64,000 bases of DNA from Neostapfia colusana (taxonomy: Eukaryota; Streptophyta; Magnoliopsida; Poales; Poaceae). The first letter of the stretch is position 1; the number at the start of each line of letters is the position of its first letter. The notes beneath the pieces are model-generated. The model did no database searches. It was not told where the DNA came from and worked only from the letters and a program-made list of their open reading frames with translations. Location: assembly GCA_030760725.1 (NCBI GenBank), contig JASWHV010000002.1, forward strand, positions 56,785,900 through 56,849,899, read 5' to 3'. Positions 12,663 through 23,284 of this stretch are shown here, one piece after another. Position numbers and translations under genes: made by a program.

Positions 12663-12759
12663 ATATCTCTTCCTCTGTTTTACTTCATTGATATTGGGTT
12701 TCATGTCTAGCCGACCCCAACAGGCTTGGGATAAAGGCTTGGTTGTTGTAATGATACCA

Positions 12760-12927
12760 TGAAAGAGGGCTAATGATGATTGTATTCAGATGACAGAAAA
12801 GCTGGGGTACAGGTGTTATTATATAGAGGGATTAGGAGGGGAGAAAAGACTAAACTACCCCTAACCCTAATCCCTCTCTAATGACTAATATATCCCTGTG
12901 ACACACCCTTAATTACAGTGTCTAACA
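12760..12927 (-). repeat. Copia-1 5' LTR
   Basis: It matches the LTR at 3519-3686 except for four substitutions. Its inner edge abuts the primer-binding site TGATACCA (12752-12759), complementary to initiator tRNA-Met. Its first five bases belong to the target duplication of the nested LINE. Confidence 0.93.
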
Positions 12928-12932
12928 CTAAC
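12928..12932. other. Copia-1 target site duplication, right
   Basis: CTAAC directly follows the right LTR and matches 3514-3518. Confidence 0.9.
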
Positions 12933-13409
12933 AAACTATTTGATGTTGTGCTTCTGCCATGGTTCTGCTTGGGCCCATATATCTCTTGATACTGGACATT
13001 GGCAATATGACATCATTTTTTTGGAAGAAATTGGACATCTTCCCATGTTCCATGTGCTAGAAACGGTCTGAGCACCTCATTTTATTGAAAAACATGAATG
13101 CTACACCATCTCACCTAGGAAAGCAGCAGCAGTCATTATTTTCCAAGCGACAAGAGAAGTATAATATCTTGCTTAGTGTCCCTTGGCGCCCTACTTAGCC
13201 TCCTCTCCTGTCTTGAGCCAGCAGCAGCAGCCGCACTACAGGATGACTAGTCACCACCACCACTACCTACGCCCACCTGTTATTATTCTTCCATACTGTA
13301 TCCATTAGGAAAAAAAAAGAATCTCTCCGATTTGGGGAAATCACCAACATGATAGAAGTCCTGTTCCGTGTTCACTTACATTGTATTCTGTTGGTGCCTT
13401 ATATTGCAG
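12933..13409 (+). other. EMC10 intron sequence
   Basis: This unique AT-moderate DNA lies between the Copia-1 target duplication and the next exon. I see no coding exon or element in it. It ends in a polypyrimidine stretch and acceptor 'tatattgcag'. Confidence 0.7.
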
Positions 13410-13481
13410 GATGGTGTAAATATTTTGGCAGTTAATTATGGTTCTGTTGGTGGATGCCAATACCCGCGGCCCATGAAATTA
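13410..13481 (+). CDS. EMC10: EMC10 exon (first in window)
   Basis: Twenty-four codons in phase 0 encode DGVNILAVNYGSVGG followed by CQYPRPMKL. The acceptor is attgcag|GAT and the donor TTA|gtaagt, both near consensus. The segment belongs to the lumenal beta-sandwich part of EMC10 (established family knowledge). The preceding exon must lie at least 13.4 kb upstream, since 1-13409 contains only intron and transposon sequence. Confidence 0.88.
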
Positions 13482-14012
13482 GTAAGTTTTATTTATTGTA
13501 TAGTAATTTAGAGCAATTCATTGTAGCTAATAAACTGGATTTCCTGTGACATGTGACTTCTTAATTCCAAAAAAGATACTGTTAATTTTCAGATTATGAA
13601 CTGGTCTTTATTCTTATTCTTGCTTCCACATAGTATTTTACTAAGACCTGGTCTTCGATTCTTTTTTTTTTGGTTTCCTCATAGCATTTAATTAGCACAG
13701 TTAATAAGGTTGATCTAGTTGTTAAGCTTTTCAAAGCAAGGGTTATATGCACTCGTGCTAAGTAGATGTGTCTACCTGTTCTATGATTTGCATCAGTTAT
13801 CACAACAGTTATTTGAATAGAGTACACGGATCTGTGTTGTTGATAATAATCAGTAGAAATAGATCATAACTTTAGTGATAGGGACCTTCAAACAACTGAG
13901 CTAGGCCTAGTTCCTATCTGCTTTGGTATGTGCTTGCGTAAACCTCCGATATGTAGATGTGACACTTGATAGTGCCATGTTCCAACTTTCATGGTATTGT
14001 TGTATATTATAA
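13482..14012 (+). other. EMC10 intron, 5' part
   Basis: The donor gtaagt is followed by about 530 bp of AT-rich unique sequence with no ORF of interest or recognisable repeat. Copia-2 begins right after it. Confidence 0.7.
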
Positions 14013-14017
14013 ATAAC

Positions 14018-14187
14018 TATTAGAGGGCTAATAGAGGCTGTATTAGATGATCAAAATAATGAGGGTACAGGGATAATTATGTAGAGGGATTAGCTGAGGG
14101 GAGAAGACTAAACTACCCCTAACCCTAATCCCTCACTAATGACTAATCTACCCCTGTGACCCACACATAATTACACAGAGTCTAACC
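14018..14187 (-). repeat. Copia-2 3' LTR
   Basis: About 170 bp, related to the Copia-1 LTRs. An 11-C run (14186-14196) marks the polypurine tract. The final A of the expected CTAACA appears absorbed into the C run. Confidence 0.88.
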
Positions 14188-14209
14188 CCCCCCCCCGCAG
14201 TCACAACAT

Positions 14210-17200
14210 CTAGCCACTGCAGATGTTGAGACTGGACCGAAACTCGGAGAACAGTGACGACGGGAGGCCCTTCGTGAAGATGTCGGCGAACTGCGTCGTC
14301 GTCAGGACATGGTGTACCCGAACCTCACCACGTGCAACCCGCTCACGAATAAAATGGAGGTCGATCTCCACATGCTTTGTGCGCTGATGCTGGACTGGGT
14401 TGGCAGAGAGGTACACGGCGCTGACGTTGTCGCAGTAGATCAGGGTGCTCCTGGCGACGGGAGTGTGGAGCTCCTGAAGAAGCTGCTGAAGCCAGGAGGC
14501 CTCAGCCATGCCGTTAGCCACGGAGCGATACTCCGCCTCAGCACTCGAGCGCGACACCACGGGTTGTCGCTTCGAGGACCAGGAGACGAGGTTACCGCCC
14601 AGGAAGACGGTGTACCCAGAAGTAGAACGTCGTGTCTCCGTGCAGTCTGCCCAGTCAGCGTCAGTGTACACGACCAGCTCAGAGGCCACGTCACGTCAAA
14701 AGAGGAGGCCGTAGTCGAGGGTACCTCGTAGGTACCGAAGAATCTGCTTTACAGCGGTGAGGTGCGGCTCCCTCGGGTCATGCATGTGGAGGCACACCTG
14801 CTGAACAACAACGAGATATCCGGTCTGGTGAAGGTGAGGTACTGAAGAGCACCTGCAAGACTCCTGTAAGTAGTGGGGTTAGAGACGGGTGTCTCGTCGG
14901 TAGCGGAGAGCTTCGCCTGAGTATCCACTAGAGTGGAGCACAACTTGCATTCAGCCATGCCCGCTCGCTGTAGGATATCTAGGTAGTACTGTCGCTGGTG
15001 AAGGAACAACCCGCCTGGTCGGTCCTCGAATGCACTACCCAGGAAGTGGTGGAGGCGGCCCAGGTCCTTCATAGAGAACTCCTGCTGTAAAGCAGAAATG
15101 GTGCGCCGAAGCAGAGCCGGACTAGACACTCTCAGTACTATGTCATTGACGTACAGTAGAAGGTAAGCAGTGTCACTGCCACGTCGATAGACAAACAGCA
15201 AAGTGTCCGACTTAGCTTCGACGAACCCCTCTGAGTCCAAGAAGGAGGCGAACCGGCTATACCAGGCTCGCGGTGCCTGCTTCAGTCCGTACAGGGATTT
15301 GTTCAGCTTACAGACCATGTCTGGGTGAGCTGAATCAATAAATCTGCCGGCTGACTACAGTACACCGTCTCGGTCAGTGTACCGTGGAGGAAGGCATTCT
15401 TGATGTCCAACTGGTGGACAGGCCAAAAACGCGAGAGAGCCAGCGACAGAACGGTATGAACCGTCGTCGGCTTCACCACCGGGCTGAAGGTCTCATCGTA
15501 GTCGTCTCCAGGGCGCTGAGTGAAACCCCGAAGTACCCACCGAGTCTTGTACCTCTCCAAGGTATCGTCCACCTTCTTCTTATGTGTGAACACCCACTTG
15601 CCCGTGACAACATTGCCCTGACCGGGGCGGGGAACCAGGTCCTAGGTCTGGTTGGCAAGCAGGGCCTCATACTCTTCCTCCATAGCGCGGCGCTAGTGAG
15701 GGTCGACGAGGGCGCTATGCACGGAAGTAGGTATGGGTGAGATCAAAGAAGAGTCGGTCAATGGAGATGTCGTCGACGAGAAGGCAACTCCGGCGAAGCG
15801 CTCAACTGCCAAAGACTCCCGGACGCGCGTCGAGTCACCATCGGGTGGACGTGACCAGGATCCCTGTGGAGAAGAGGAGGGTTGTACACCGAGCGCTCGG
15901 GTACAACAACCTTCTCTCGTCGTGGGTAGACGAGAGTGGGTCTCGAGGCCGCGCGTGGCGCAGCTGGAGCAGGGCCGCCCCCCCCCCCCCCCCCCTCGTA
16001 CTCGTCGCTGGTAGACAAGTGCGGGGTCGATGAAGCGAGAAGTCGTCGTCGGTGCCGCGCGTGGCGCAGCTGGTGACGTCGGGGTCACCCGAGGCGCAGC
16101 AGGCGATGCGGGAGACGTCGATGCCGCGCGTGGCGCAGCTGGTGTCGTCGGGGCCACCTGAGGTACAACAGGTGACGTTGGGGAAGCTGAGGCCGCGCGT
16201 GGCGCAGCTGGTGACGTAGGAGTCACCCAAGGCGCAACAAGTTACACCGGAGGCGTCGGTGTCGCACGTGGTGCAGCAGTTGACGTCGGGGGCACGTGAG
16301 GCGTAGTGTGTGTCAAACCTGCAGAAGAAAGAGGCCAAGGCAGCTGGGGAGCAGCCTCGGGGTCAGTGGAAAAAAGAGAATCTAGCTTTGTGGTGGAACC
16401 GGAAGAGGTGGTGGAGAAATGAAAGGAGGACTCGTCGAAGACGACGTGCCGAGAGATCAAAACACGGTGAGTAGTGAGATCTAAGCACCGGTACCCCTTA
16501 TGATCAAGGGAATACCCGAGAAAAACACACCGTGTCGAGCGGGGCGCAAGCTTATGCGGAGCAGTGGCGGAAAGGTTAGGGTAGCAAGCGCACCCAAAAA
16601 CTCGAAGGTGATCGTAAAGAGGATCGGTGCCATACAGAGCAAATAGGGGGTGGAGGCACGAATCGTCTTGGTGGGAAGACGATTAATCAGAAGTGTAGCA
16701 GTATGGAGAGCCTCCACCCAGTATCGGGCTGGAACAGATGCCTGGAACATCAGGGAGCGCATGACATCATTTGTGGTGCGAATCATGCTCTCTGCCTTGC
16801 CGTTTTGAGGAGAGGTATACGGACAAGACATGCGTAGCTGTACCCCATGTGCGGAGAGAAAGTTACGAAACGCAGAGTTATCAAACTCGCGTCCGTTATC
16901 GCACTGAACAGCTCGGATGGTGTGCCCAAACTTAGTAGAAATCCACACGAAGAAGTGAGAAAGAGTAACGAAAGTTTCAGACTCCAATCGTAATGGAAGA
17001 GTCCAGGAAAAATGAGAAAAATCATCAATGACCACCAAGTAATAATTAAATCCTGATACACTGGTAATGGGTGATGTCCATAAATCACAATGTATAAGAT
17101 CAAAAACGTGCTCAACATGAGTCACAGAAGTGGGAAAAGGTAGCCGAACATGGCGACCAAGCTGACAAGCATGACACAAGAGTCATGTGTGCCCCTAGAA

Positions 17201-17727
17201 CACGAGATAACAGAACTACTGGACAACTTCGACATAGCATCTGCGCTAGTGTGGCCAAGCCGGCGATGTCAAATGGTGGATGAAGTTGTCGTACTCAAAG
17301 CAAAAGGCGGTGATGCAACGGAAGTAGGAAGCCGAAGTGTGTACAGGGGCCCCGAGCTATCACATCGAAAAAGAGGTCGCCGGGTAGAAAGATCTTTTAC
17401 GGACATACCGAATGGATCAAACTCAATGGAAACATTGTTGTCAATGGTAAAGCGACGGACAGAAAGTAAGTTTTGAATGATATCCGAAGCGACAAGAATG
17501 TTTTTAAGCTGGAAAGAACCCGAGAGACCGGAATCACTTACTGAGGTGACCAGAAGAACAAAACCATTTCCAACAACGATAGATGAAGGAAAAGAGGGAT
17601 TAGGAGGGTGGATGGAATAGAGTGTACCAGCATTTGGAGTGGTATGGTATGGCGCTCCGGAGTTAACTATCCAGTCGGCACCTGGTGGAGTAAGGTGCAT
17701 GGTACTGAAGGAAGAGGCCAGCGACAT
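14210..17727 (-). pseudogene. Copia-2 pol remnant
   Basis: In element order: protease/GAG-pre-integrase (17727-17100), integrase (17179-16480; DNGREF near 16895, SPQNGKAE near 16790), a Pro/Ala-rich linker (16230-15700), RT (15600-14750; LDIKNAFLHG near 15400, YVNDIVLR near 15150 where the catalytic YVDD is usual) and RNase H (14689-14210). The frame changes near 17200, 16480, 15320 and 14740, and stop codons are present. The RT active site has Asn in place of the first Asp, so the enzyme would be inactive even without the frameshifts. Confidence 0.88.
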
Positions 17728-18484
17728 AGGAGGGACGACAGCACCTCACTGAACAGACTCGACGGCCGGCCGAGGGAGGTAGGCGACACCTGATCCAGCA
17801 GCGGCCCCCCTCGGGGAAGCACCTCCCACGGCGGCAGCGGGCCCCCCCCCCCGTACACCCTGGCTGCTGCGGCGGCGTCCTGCGGTGCAGCGGCCCAGGG
17901 GCCGGCGGCGGCTGCGGGCAAGGCGCCGTCGTGGAGGGCTGCAGGGGCGGCGGTACTAGCGACGGCGGCCCAAGGGGCGGCTGCGGCTGTGGGCCAGGCG
18001 GCGGCAGCAGCCCAGGGGGTGGTGGCTGCGGGCCAGGGGCCGTCGACGGCTGTGGGCCAGGCGGCGCCGCTGTGCAGGGCTGCAGGGGCGGCGGCCCATG
18101 GGGCGGCTGCGGCTGCAGGCCAGGCAGCGGCGTCGACCCAAGGGGTGGCGGCGGCGGCGGCGGTCCAAGGGGCTATAGCGGCGGCTGCGGAGCAGGCGGT
18201 GCCGTCGTGGGGGCTGCAGAGGCGGCGGGCCAGGCGGCAGCCTAGGGCGCGACGGCGGCGTGGGGGGCTGTAGCCCAGGGCGCGGCGGCGTGGTTGTGGG
18301 GCGCGGAGCCAGCGGCACCGGCGGGCGTGGCCTAGGGCGCGGCGGCGTGGGTGTGGGCTCGGAGCCGGTGGAAAATGCGGATCCAGCGGCAGTAGCCGCG
18401 GATCCAGCAGCGGGGGCGGCAGCGGCTCTGGCGGGCGGCGGCTGGGCCATTAGGGTTAAGCCCTAATTCTAATTAATTCCAAGC
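17728..18484 (-). other. Copia-2 GC-rich leader
   Basis: Highly GC-rich DNA built from repeated 'ggcggc...caggg' units. It is open in several frames as Gly/Ala- or Pro/Arg-rich strings, with no recognisable domain. It corresponds to the Copia-1 leader at 8756-9292. Confidence 0.6.
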
Positions 18485-18492
18485 TGATACCA

Positions 18493-18668
18493 TATTAGAG
18501 GGCTAATAGAGGCTGTATTAGATGATCAAAATAATGAGGGTACAGGGATGATTATATAGAGGGATTAGGTGAGGGGAAAAGGTAGCCAATCCCTCATCCC
18601 TAACCCTAATCCCTCACTAATGACTACTCTACCCCTGTGACCCACACATAATTACACAGAGTCTAACA
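18493..18668 (-). repeat. Copia-2 5' LTR
   Basis: It matches 14018-14187 with several changes, including a small insertion/rearrangement near 18582-18598. It ends GTCTAACA and is followed by the ATAAC duplication. Confidence 0.9.
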
Positions 18669-18758
18669 ATAACATTGCTTAAGGGTCCTCTTTGTATGTT
18701 GTCGAATAGCATACATGGCTACTGTGATTTATTTGCATGTCTTAATTTCTCATTTCAG

Positions 18759-18817
18759 CCATCAAAATGGACATTTAATTCGTACACTGTTTTGAAGACT
18801 GCTGAACAAGCACCAAG
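18759..18817 (+). CDS. EMC10: EMC10 exon (second in window)
   Basis: 59 bp: nineteen codons (PSKWTFNSYTVLKTAEQAP) plus two bases that complete an Arg codon with the next exon. The acceptor is catttcag|CCA and the donor AAG|gtaaat. It sits only 85 bp to the right of the Copia-2 target duplication. Confidence 0.9.
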
Positions 18818-19047
18818 GTAAATTTCTGCATCATTTTTAATTAAGATTGAGACAATACAATAAGTGAAGAGAGCATCCTAGAGTTGATAATTAATTAATT
18901 ATAATGAATGTAGAATATTAATGCATGTAAAGCAACACAGAGCTCCTTGGCTGAGTATTACTGGAACAGTCTTTCGGAGTTCTTGCTCATAGAATAGCTG
19001 TTCCTATTTTGATGTTGTTGGCCTGTATAATAACCATGGGTAAATCA
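18818..19047 (+). other. EMC10 intron start
   Basis: The splice donor is followed by about 225 bp of AT-rich unique intron with no element recognised, up to the solo LTR. Confidence 0.7.
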
Positions 19048-19176
19048 TGTTAGAGAATCTCGTTTTTCTAGATTAATTAGAGTTAGAGATAGAATTCAAG
19101 TCTATCTCAAGTTAGAGTAGGAGTCAAGGGTAATATTAGACTAGCACTCTATGGAATTGAGGCTATATATAGAACC

Positions 19177-19211
19177 AACAACAACAACAATGGTTTTGTA
19201 CCAAGCACGAT
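19177..19211 (-). mobile_element. 35-bp RTE 3'-tail micro-insertion
   Basis: The sequence reads, in reverse complement, as an RTE tail (…gcttggtacaaaaccattgttgttgttgtt). It is flanked by an 18-bp near-perfect direct repeat of LTR sequence (gRggctatatataSaacc at 19159-19176 and 19212-19229). That is the signature of an extremely 5'-truncated RTE insertion. Confidence 0.75.
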
Positions 19212-19282
19212 GGGGCTATATATACAACCGCCCTAATTGAGAAATAAGAATAGAAGGGGACAAAGGGGGAGATAATTAGGGA

Positions 19283-19501
19283 TGTTGTAAATCTGGGTGG
19301 TAATTAGTCTCGAAATTTTCTCTGTTATTATTCTTATTGGGGGAGGTTGTATATATAGCCCCAATTACAATAGACTCCTAGTTTAATACTACCTAGACTC
19401 CTACTCGAATTTAGAGATAGATTTAGGTTCTATCTCTAACTCTATCTGGTTCTATCTCTAACTCTATCCTAATCTCTATAAAAATGGGATTATTGTTAAC
19501 A
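19283..19501 (-). repeat. LARD-like element 3' LTR (left)
   Basis: Starts TGTTGTAAATCTG and ends ATTGTTAACA. It pairs with 23285-23505. Confidence 0.9.
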
Positions 19502-19695
19502 ATCACCCCCTAATTTCGTTTTTCTAGATCACACTCACTATTTAGGATGGAGACATACTTCCACCGTACACACACATTTAGGGTGGACACTACAGCCCTA
19601 GGATGGTCACTTCATCCTGCACACACTAGAGGATGGGCACTACATCCCTCGAGATGGACACTACATCCCGGACACGAATTTGGATTGGACACTAC

Positions 19696-20589
19696 CAGGG
19701 TTCCACAAGGCGCTAGGCGCTAGGCGGGCGGTGATCCACCGCCTAGAGCCTGAGCGTTATTAGGCGGTGCCTAGGCGTTTTTGACTTAACCTTACTAAAA
19801 TATTCAACTGCATCCAACAGAACATAACATGTACCGTAAATTCATAACATAACAGAACAAGAATACACAAAATTAACAAGAACCATTCGGATAACAGAGG
19901 CTTTCAGACATTCAGAGTTCACATTGACCAATCTGTACATAGCAATCCAAAGTAAAAAAAAAACCATAACAAACTATGAGACATTTAAGACCTAATCTAA
20001 TTACAGAGGCATAAAATAGAGCAAAGAGTTGCTCTGAGGAAGGAGAACTAAGAAGCTAAGACCGCTATAACAGAGGAAGTCAGGGTGCACCTTGCTTCCC
20101 AGTTCTGGTTGTAGAGGTGGACGGCGGCTGAGAGGGCTACGGCGCAGGACGGCAGCGCCGCAAGAGAGGGCGCTCGATTGGCTGCCAAGAGTGTGGGAAT
20201 CGGCAGCGGCACGTGGGATTCGGTGGAAGGGCGTAGGAGAAGGACGCAACACGTCGGACAACTCACCTTGCTTGAGGTAGCTGGAGGTTGCGGGGGGGGG
20301 GGGGGGGGAGGGGGGAGGGCAATCCGGCGGGAGCAAAACGGCGGGGGGGGGGGGGGCGGGAGCAAACGGCGGGGGGTGGGGGGAATACGTGGGAGAGCGC
20401 GCGCGTTTTCACGCCAAACCGCCTCCGTGCTTTTCCATTCGTGCCTCCGCCCGCCTGGGCGAGCGGCGTGTACCGCCTAGGCGCGGCCTCCGCCTCGCCT
20501 CCGCCTACCCCGCGGGGCGCAGCGTCGGGGCACCGCCTACCGCGTAAGCGCGCCTAGGCGAGCGCCTTTTGACGCCTTGCTGAAAACTG
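19696..20589. mobile_element. hAT-type MITE (about 0.9 kb)
   Basis: Ends CAGGGTTCCACAAGGCG and, inverted, CAGTTTTCAGCAAGGCG form an imperfect terminal inverted repeat. GACACTAC flanks both sides (19688-19695, 20590-20597), an 8-bp duplication as in hAT elements. Both termini are rich in 'gcgcctaggcg' palindromes. No transposase is present. Caution: the host sequence repeats 'ggacactac', so the duplication could be coincidental. Confidence 0.65.
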
Positions 20590-20811
20590 GACACTACAAC
20601 CCTGGAGTGGGCACTGCACCCCTGAGGTGGGCACTACACCTCAAACACTTAATTTTGACATGGGCACGTCTTCATCCCCAGGATGGTCGCATCTTTATTC
20701 TGCACACAAATTCGGGTTGGTCACATCTTCAACCCCAGAATAGGCTCATCTCCATCCAGCACTCAATCTCGGAATGGACGCATCTTCATTCGGATCACAT
20801 ACTTGAGATGG

Positions 20812-21174
20812 TCACATCTTCATCTCGAGCACATCTCGCATTGGACTGCTCTTCCTCACGCGACAGAGCACCCAATATTCTTCTTCTTCACCTTCATCGT
20901 CGTGGCGATAGCACCTTGGGTCAGTGATCTCGTACTCCTCCAAGACCCATCCCGTGCTACCCGCTTCCCGAGTTCTCCACACATGTAGAAACAAAACTTG
21001 ACCAAACGCCACTGCATCACGACTCCCATGTTGGAAATTGACTGTGCGCACTTGGTCGTGCCATGCTTCCAGATGCCGCCACCATTGGACCGCTGTACTC
21101 GAGGCTTGCTCCGCCTGTGTAACGTGAAGAAGTATCCCAAGTCGCGCAGGCCGTAGGTCGCCAAGAGGTTCCAA
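20812..21174 (-). other. Uncharacterised 120-codon ORF in the LARD interior
   Basis: I do not recognise a family. The product is hydrophilic with an acidic patch (DDEGEEEEYW) and no membrane segment. A near-identical frame exists in the second tandem copy (22277-21987), but that follows from the recent duplication. It could be captured gene sequence or chance. Confidence 0.25.
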
Positions 21175-21562
21175 GGTGTCACATCATAGAAGTCTGCTTC
21201 TATCACAACGCCCGCCTCATGCGGTGGAAAACCAGGCAGCTATGGTCGGACAAAGTGAAGCAGCAACTCGTCCTTCGTTGGTCTGAAAGTCGAATCATAT
21301 GCCATCTCTTGCAGACACCTTGGTCGTGGACTAGCACTTGACTTCCTCTAGCCCACCTCAGCCCAGCCGGCCTAGCTGAGCACACTTGACCTTTATTGGC
21401 CCAAGGCAGCCCAGCCAACCCACTTTATCTCCTAAACTCTAGCGCATTCACTCTCCCAGAGCAGCAGCAGCTGCCTTTCTCTTCCCAGTCCAGGCCGAGC
21501 CGCCCGTCCTCCTCCTCTCAGGAACCCTAGCACAGCCAGCCTCACTGCTAGAGGAAGCGCGC

Positions 21563-21589
21563 GGGGGGGGGGGGGGGGGGGGGGGGGGG
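21563..21589 (+). repeat. Run of 27 G at the duplication junction
   Basis: An uninterrupted G27 separates the two duplicated copies. Similar G-rich runs occur near 20290-20360 inside the MITE. Such runs can form G-quadruplexes and are also prone to length errors in assemblies. Confidence 0.85.
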
Positions 21590-23284
21590 AATCCGCGGGA
21601 GAGAGCGTGCGTTTTCACGCCAAACCGCCTCCGCGCTTTACCATTCGCGCCTCCGCCCGCCTGGGCGAGCGCCGCGCACCGCCTAGGCGCGGCCTCCGCC
21701 TACCCCGCGGGGCGCAGCGTCGGGGCACCGCCTACCGCGTAAGCGCGCCTAGGCCAGCGCCTTTTGACGCCTTGCTGAAAACTGGACACTACAACCCTGG
21801 AGTGGGCACTACACCTCAAACACTTAATTTTGACATGGGCACGTCTTCATCCCCAGGATGGTCGCATCTTTATTCTGCACACAAATTCGGGTTGGTCACA
21901 TCTTCAACCCTAGAATAGGCTCATCTTCATCCAGCACTCAATCTCGGAATGGACGCATCTTCATTCGGATCACATACTTGAGATGGTCACATCTTCATCT
22001 CGAGCACATCTCGCATTGGACTGCTCTTCCTCACGCGACAGAGCACCCAATATTCTTCTTCTTCACCTTCATCGTCGTGGCGATAGCACCTTGGGTCAGT
22101 GATCTCGTACTCCTCCAAGACCCATCCCGTGCTACCCGCTTCCCGAGTTCTCCACACATGTAGAAACAAAACTTGACCAAACGCCACTGCATCACGACTC
22201 CCATGTTGGAAATTGACTGTGCGCACTTGGTCGTGCCATGCTTCCAGATGCCGCCACCATTGGACCGCTGTACTCAAGGCTTGCTCCGCCTATGTAACGT
22301 GAAGAAGTATCCCAAGTCACGTAGGCCGTAGGTCGCCAAGAGGTTCCACGGCGTCACATCATAGAAGTCTGCTTCTATCACAACGCCCGCCTCATGCGGT
22401 GGAAAACCAGGCAGCTATGGTCGGACAAAGTGAAGCACCAACTTGTCCTTCGTTGGTCTGAAAGTCGAATCATATGCCATCTTCTGCAGACACCTTGGTC
22501 GTCGACTAGCACTTGACTTCCTCTAGCCCACCTCATCCCAGCCGGCCTAGCTGAGCACACTTGACCTTTGTTTGCCCAAGGCAGCCCAGCCAACCCACTT
22601 TATCTCCTAAACCCTAGCGCATTCACTCTCCCAGAGCAGCAGCAGCTGCCTTTCTCTTCCCAGTCCAGGCCGAGCCGCCCGTCCTCCTCCTCTCAGGAAC
22701 CCTAGCACAGCCAGCCTCACTGCTCCCCGGCTCCCCGAAGACTGCGAGTCCGAGTCTCTAGCCGCCAGCCTCGGATCAAGCACCGCACCCAGCGCTCGTG
22801 CAGACTGCACCCTTCTGCTTCGTCGTCCAAGCTCCTCAACCGCTCGCGTTGCTCCGGCGTGGTAACATAGGAGGATGCCACGCGAAGCCGCTCGCACGCG
22901 ATCCGGACAACTTGGCGCCGCCCCCTCGGAGGAACGCTCTCCCGCCTCCGCCACACCCGCGAAGAAGTAGCACCGGGCGTCGCCACCCTATCCACGCCGA
23001 GCCCTCCTCTTCGGTCTCCCTAGTGCATCACTTCCTCTCCGCGGTTGGATCTGGTCTGGCCCAGTCCGCCTAAAGCTGCGGCCCTTCCAGAGAGCGCCAC
23101 CTGGTCGCGCGCGCGGGCTGCGTGCGCGCGCCTCACCTACCCATGCACGATCTCCAAGCTGCTGCCGCGAGGGCCTCCTCCCCGCAGGCCGTTGCTACCT
23201 CCTTGCCTCTACTCGTGCCATTGGCTACCCCTGAGAGCATGTCCTCCCTGGGGTAGGATCTAACACCCTAGTTCTGATGCCAAT

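Larger units (their letters stand above)
9308..12749 (+). mobile_element. RTE-clade LINE inserted in Copia-1
   Basis: The element is bounded by a perfect 15-bp duplication AATGATACCATGAAA (9293-9307 and 12750-12764), the hallmark of target-primed insertion. It encodes an apurinic-type endonuclease and RT in one ORF, then has a pyrimidine-rich tract and an RTE-type 3' tail 'ggcttgggataaaggcttggttgttgt'. The target spans the Copia-1 PBS and the first five LTR bases, so the LINE is younger than Copia-1. Confidence 0.95.
3519..12927 (-). mobile_element. Copia-1: full-length Ty1/copia element with nested LINE
   Basis: The two 168-bp LTRs (3519-3686 and 12760-12927) differ at four positions by eye. 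The element is flanked by a 5-bp duplication CTAAC (3514-3518 and 12928-12932). In element orientation it runs LTR, PBS (TGGTATCA complement at 12752-12759), GC-rich leader, gag, protease, integrase, RT, RNase H, a G17 polypurine tract and LTR. It lies in an EMC10 intron, antisense to that gene. The short LTRs and domain order resemble the Ale/Retrofit (Hopscotch-like) lineage; that assignment is inference. At 2.4% LTR divergence and the commonly used grass rate of 1.3e-8, it inserted roughly 1 Myr ago. Confidence 0.93.
14018..18668 (-). mobile_element. Copia-2: gag-deleted relative of Copia-1
   Basis: LTRs at 14018-14187 and 18493-18668 share TATTAGAGGGC...GTCTAAC(A) and are flanked by the 5-bp duplication ATAAC (14013-14017 and 18669-18673). 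The PBS complement TGATACCA lies at 18485-18492. The interior has GAG-pre-integrase through RNase H, close to Copia-1, but no gag: the homology stops near 17725 and goes straight to the GC-rich leader. It is antisense within an EMC10 intron, and its multiple frameshifts make it non-autonomous. Confidence 0.92.
20382..22723. repeat. Tandem duplication, about 1.17-kb unit
   Basis: Copy 1 (about 20382-21542) and copy 2 (about 21590-22723) both start in the 3' end of the hAT MITE and run into the LARD interior. They are about 98% identical by eye outside the GC-rich start. The offset is 1175 bp over most of the length, after a 20-bp gap in copy 2 near 21800. Copy 1 ends in the 27-G run that abuts copy 2. 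Confidence 0.88.

Noticed and set aside
12499..12762. Phe/Leu/Ser-rich 'membrane protein' ORFs
   Set aside because: They are translations of the polypyrimidine tract in the RTE 3' UTR; the opposite strand gives Lys/Glu-rich shadows.
1..13409. Further EMC10 exons upstream
   Set aside because: I looked for the conserved segment preceding the 13410 exon and found only Gypsy, Copia, LINE and unique intron sequence.
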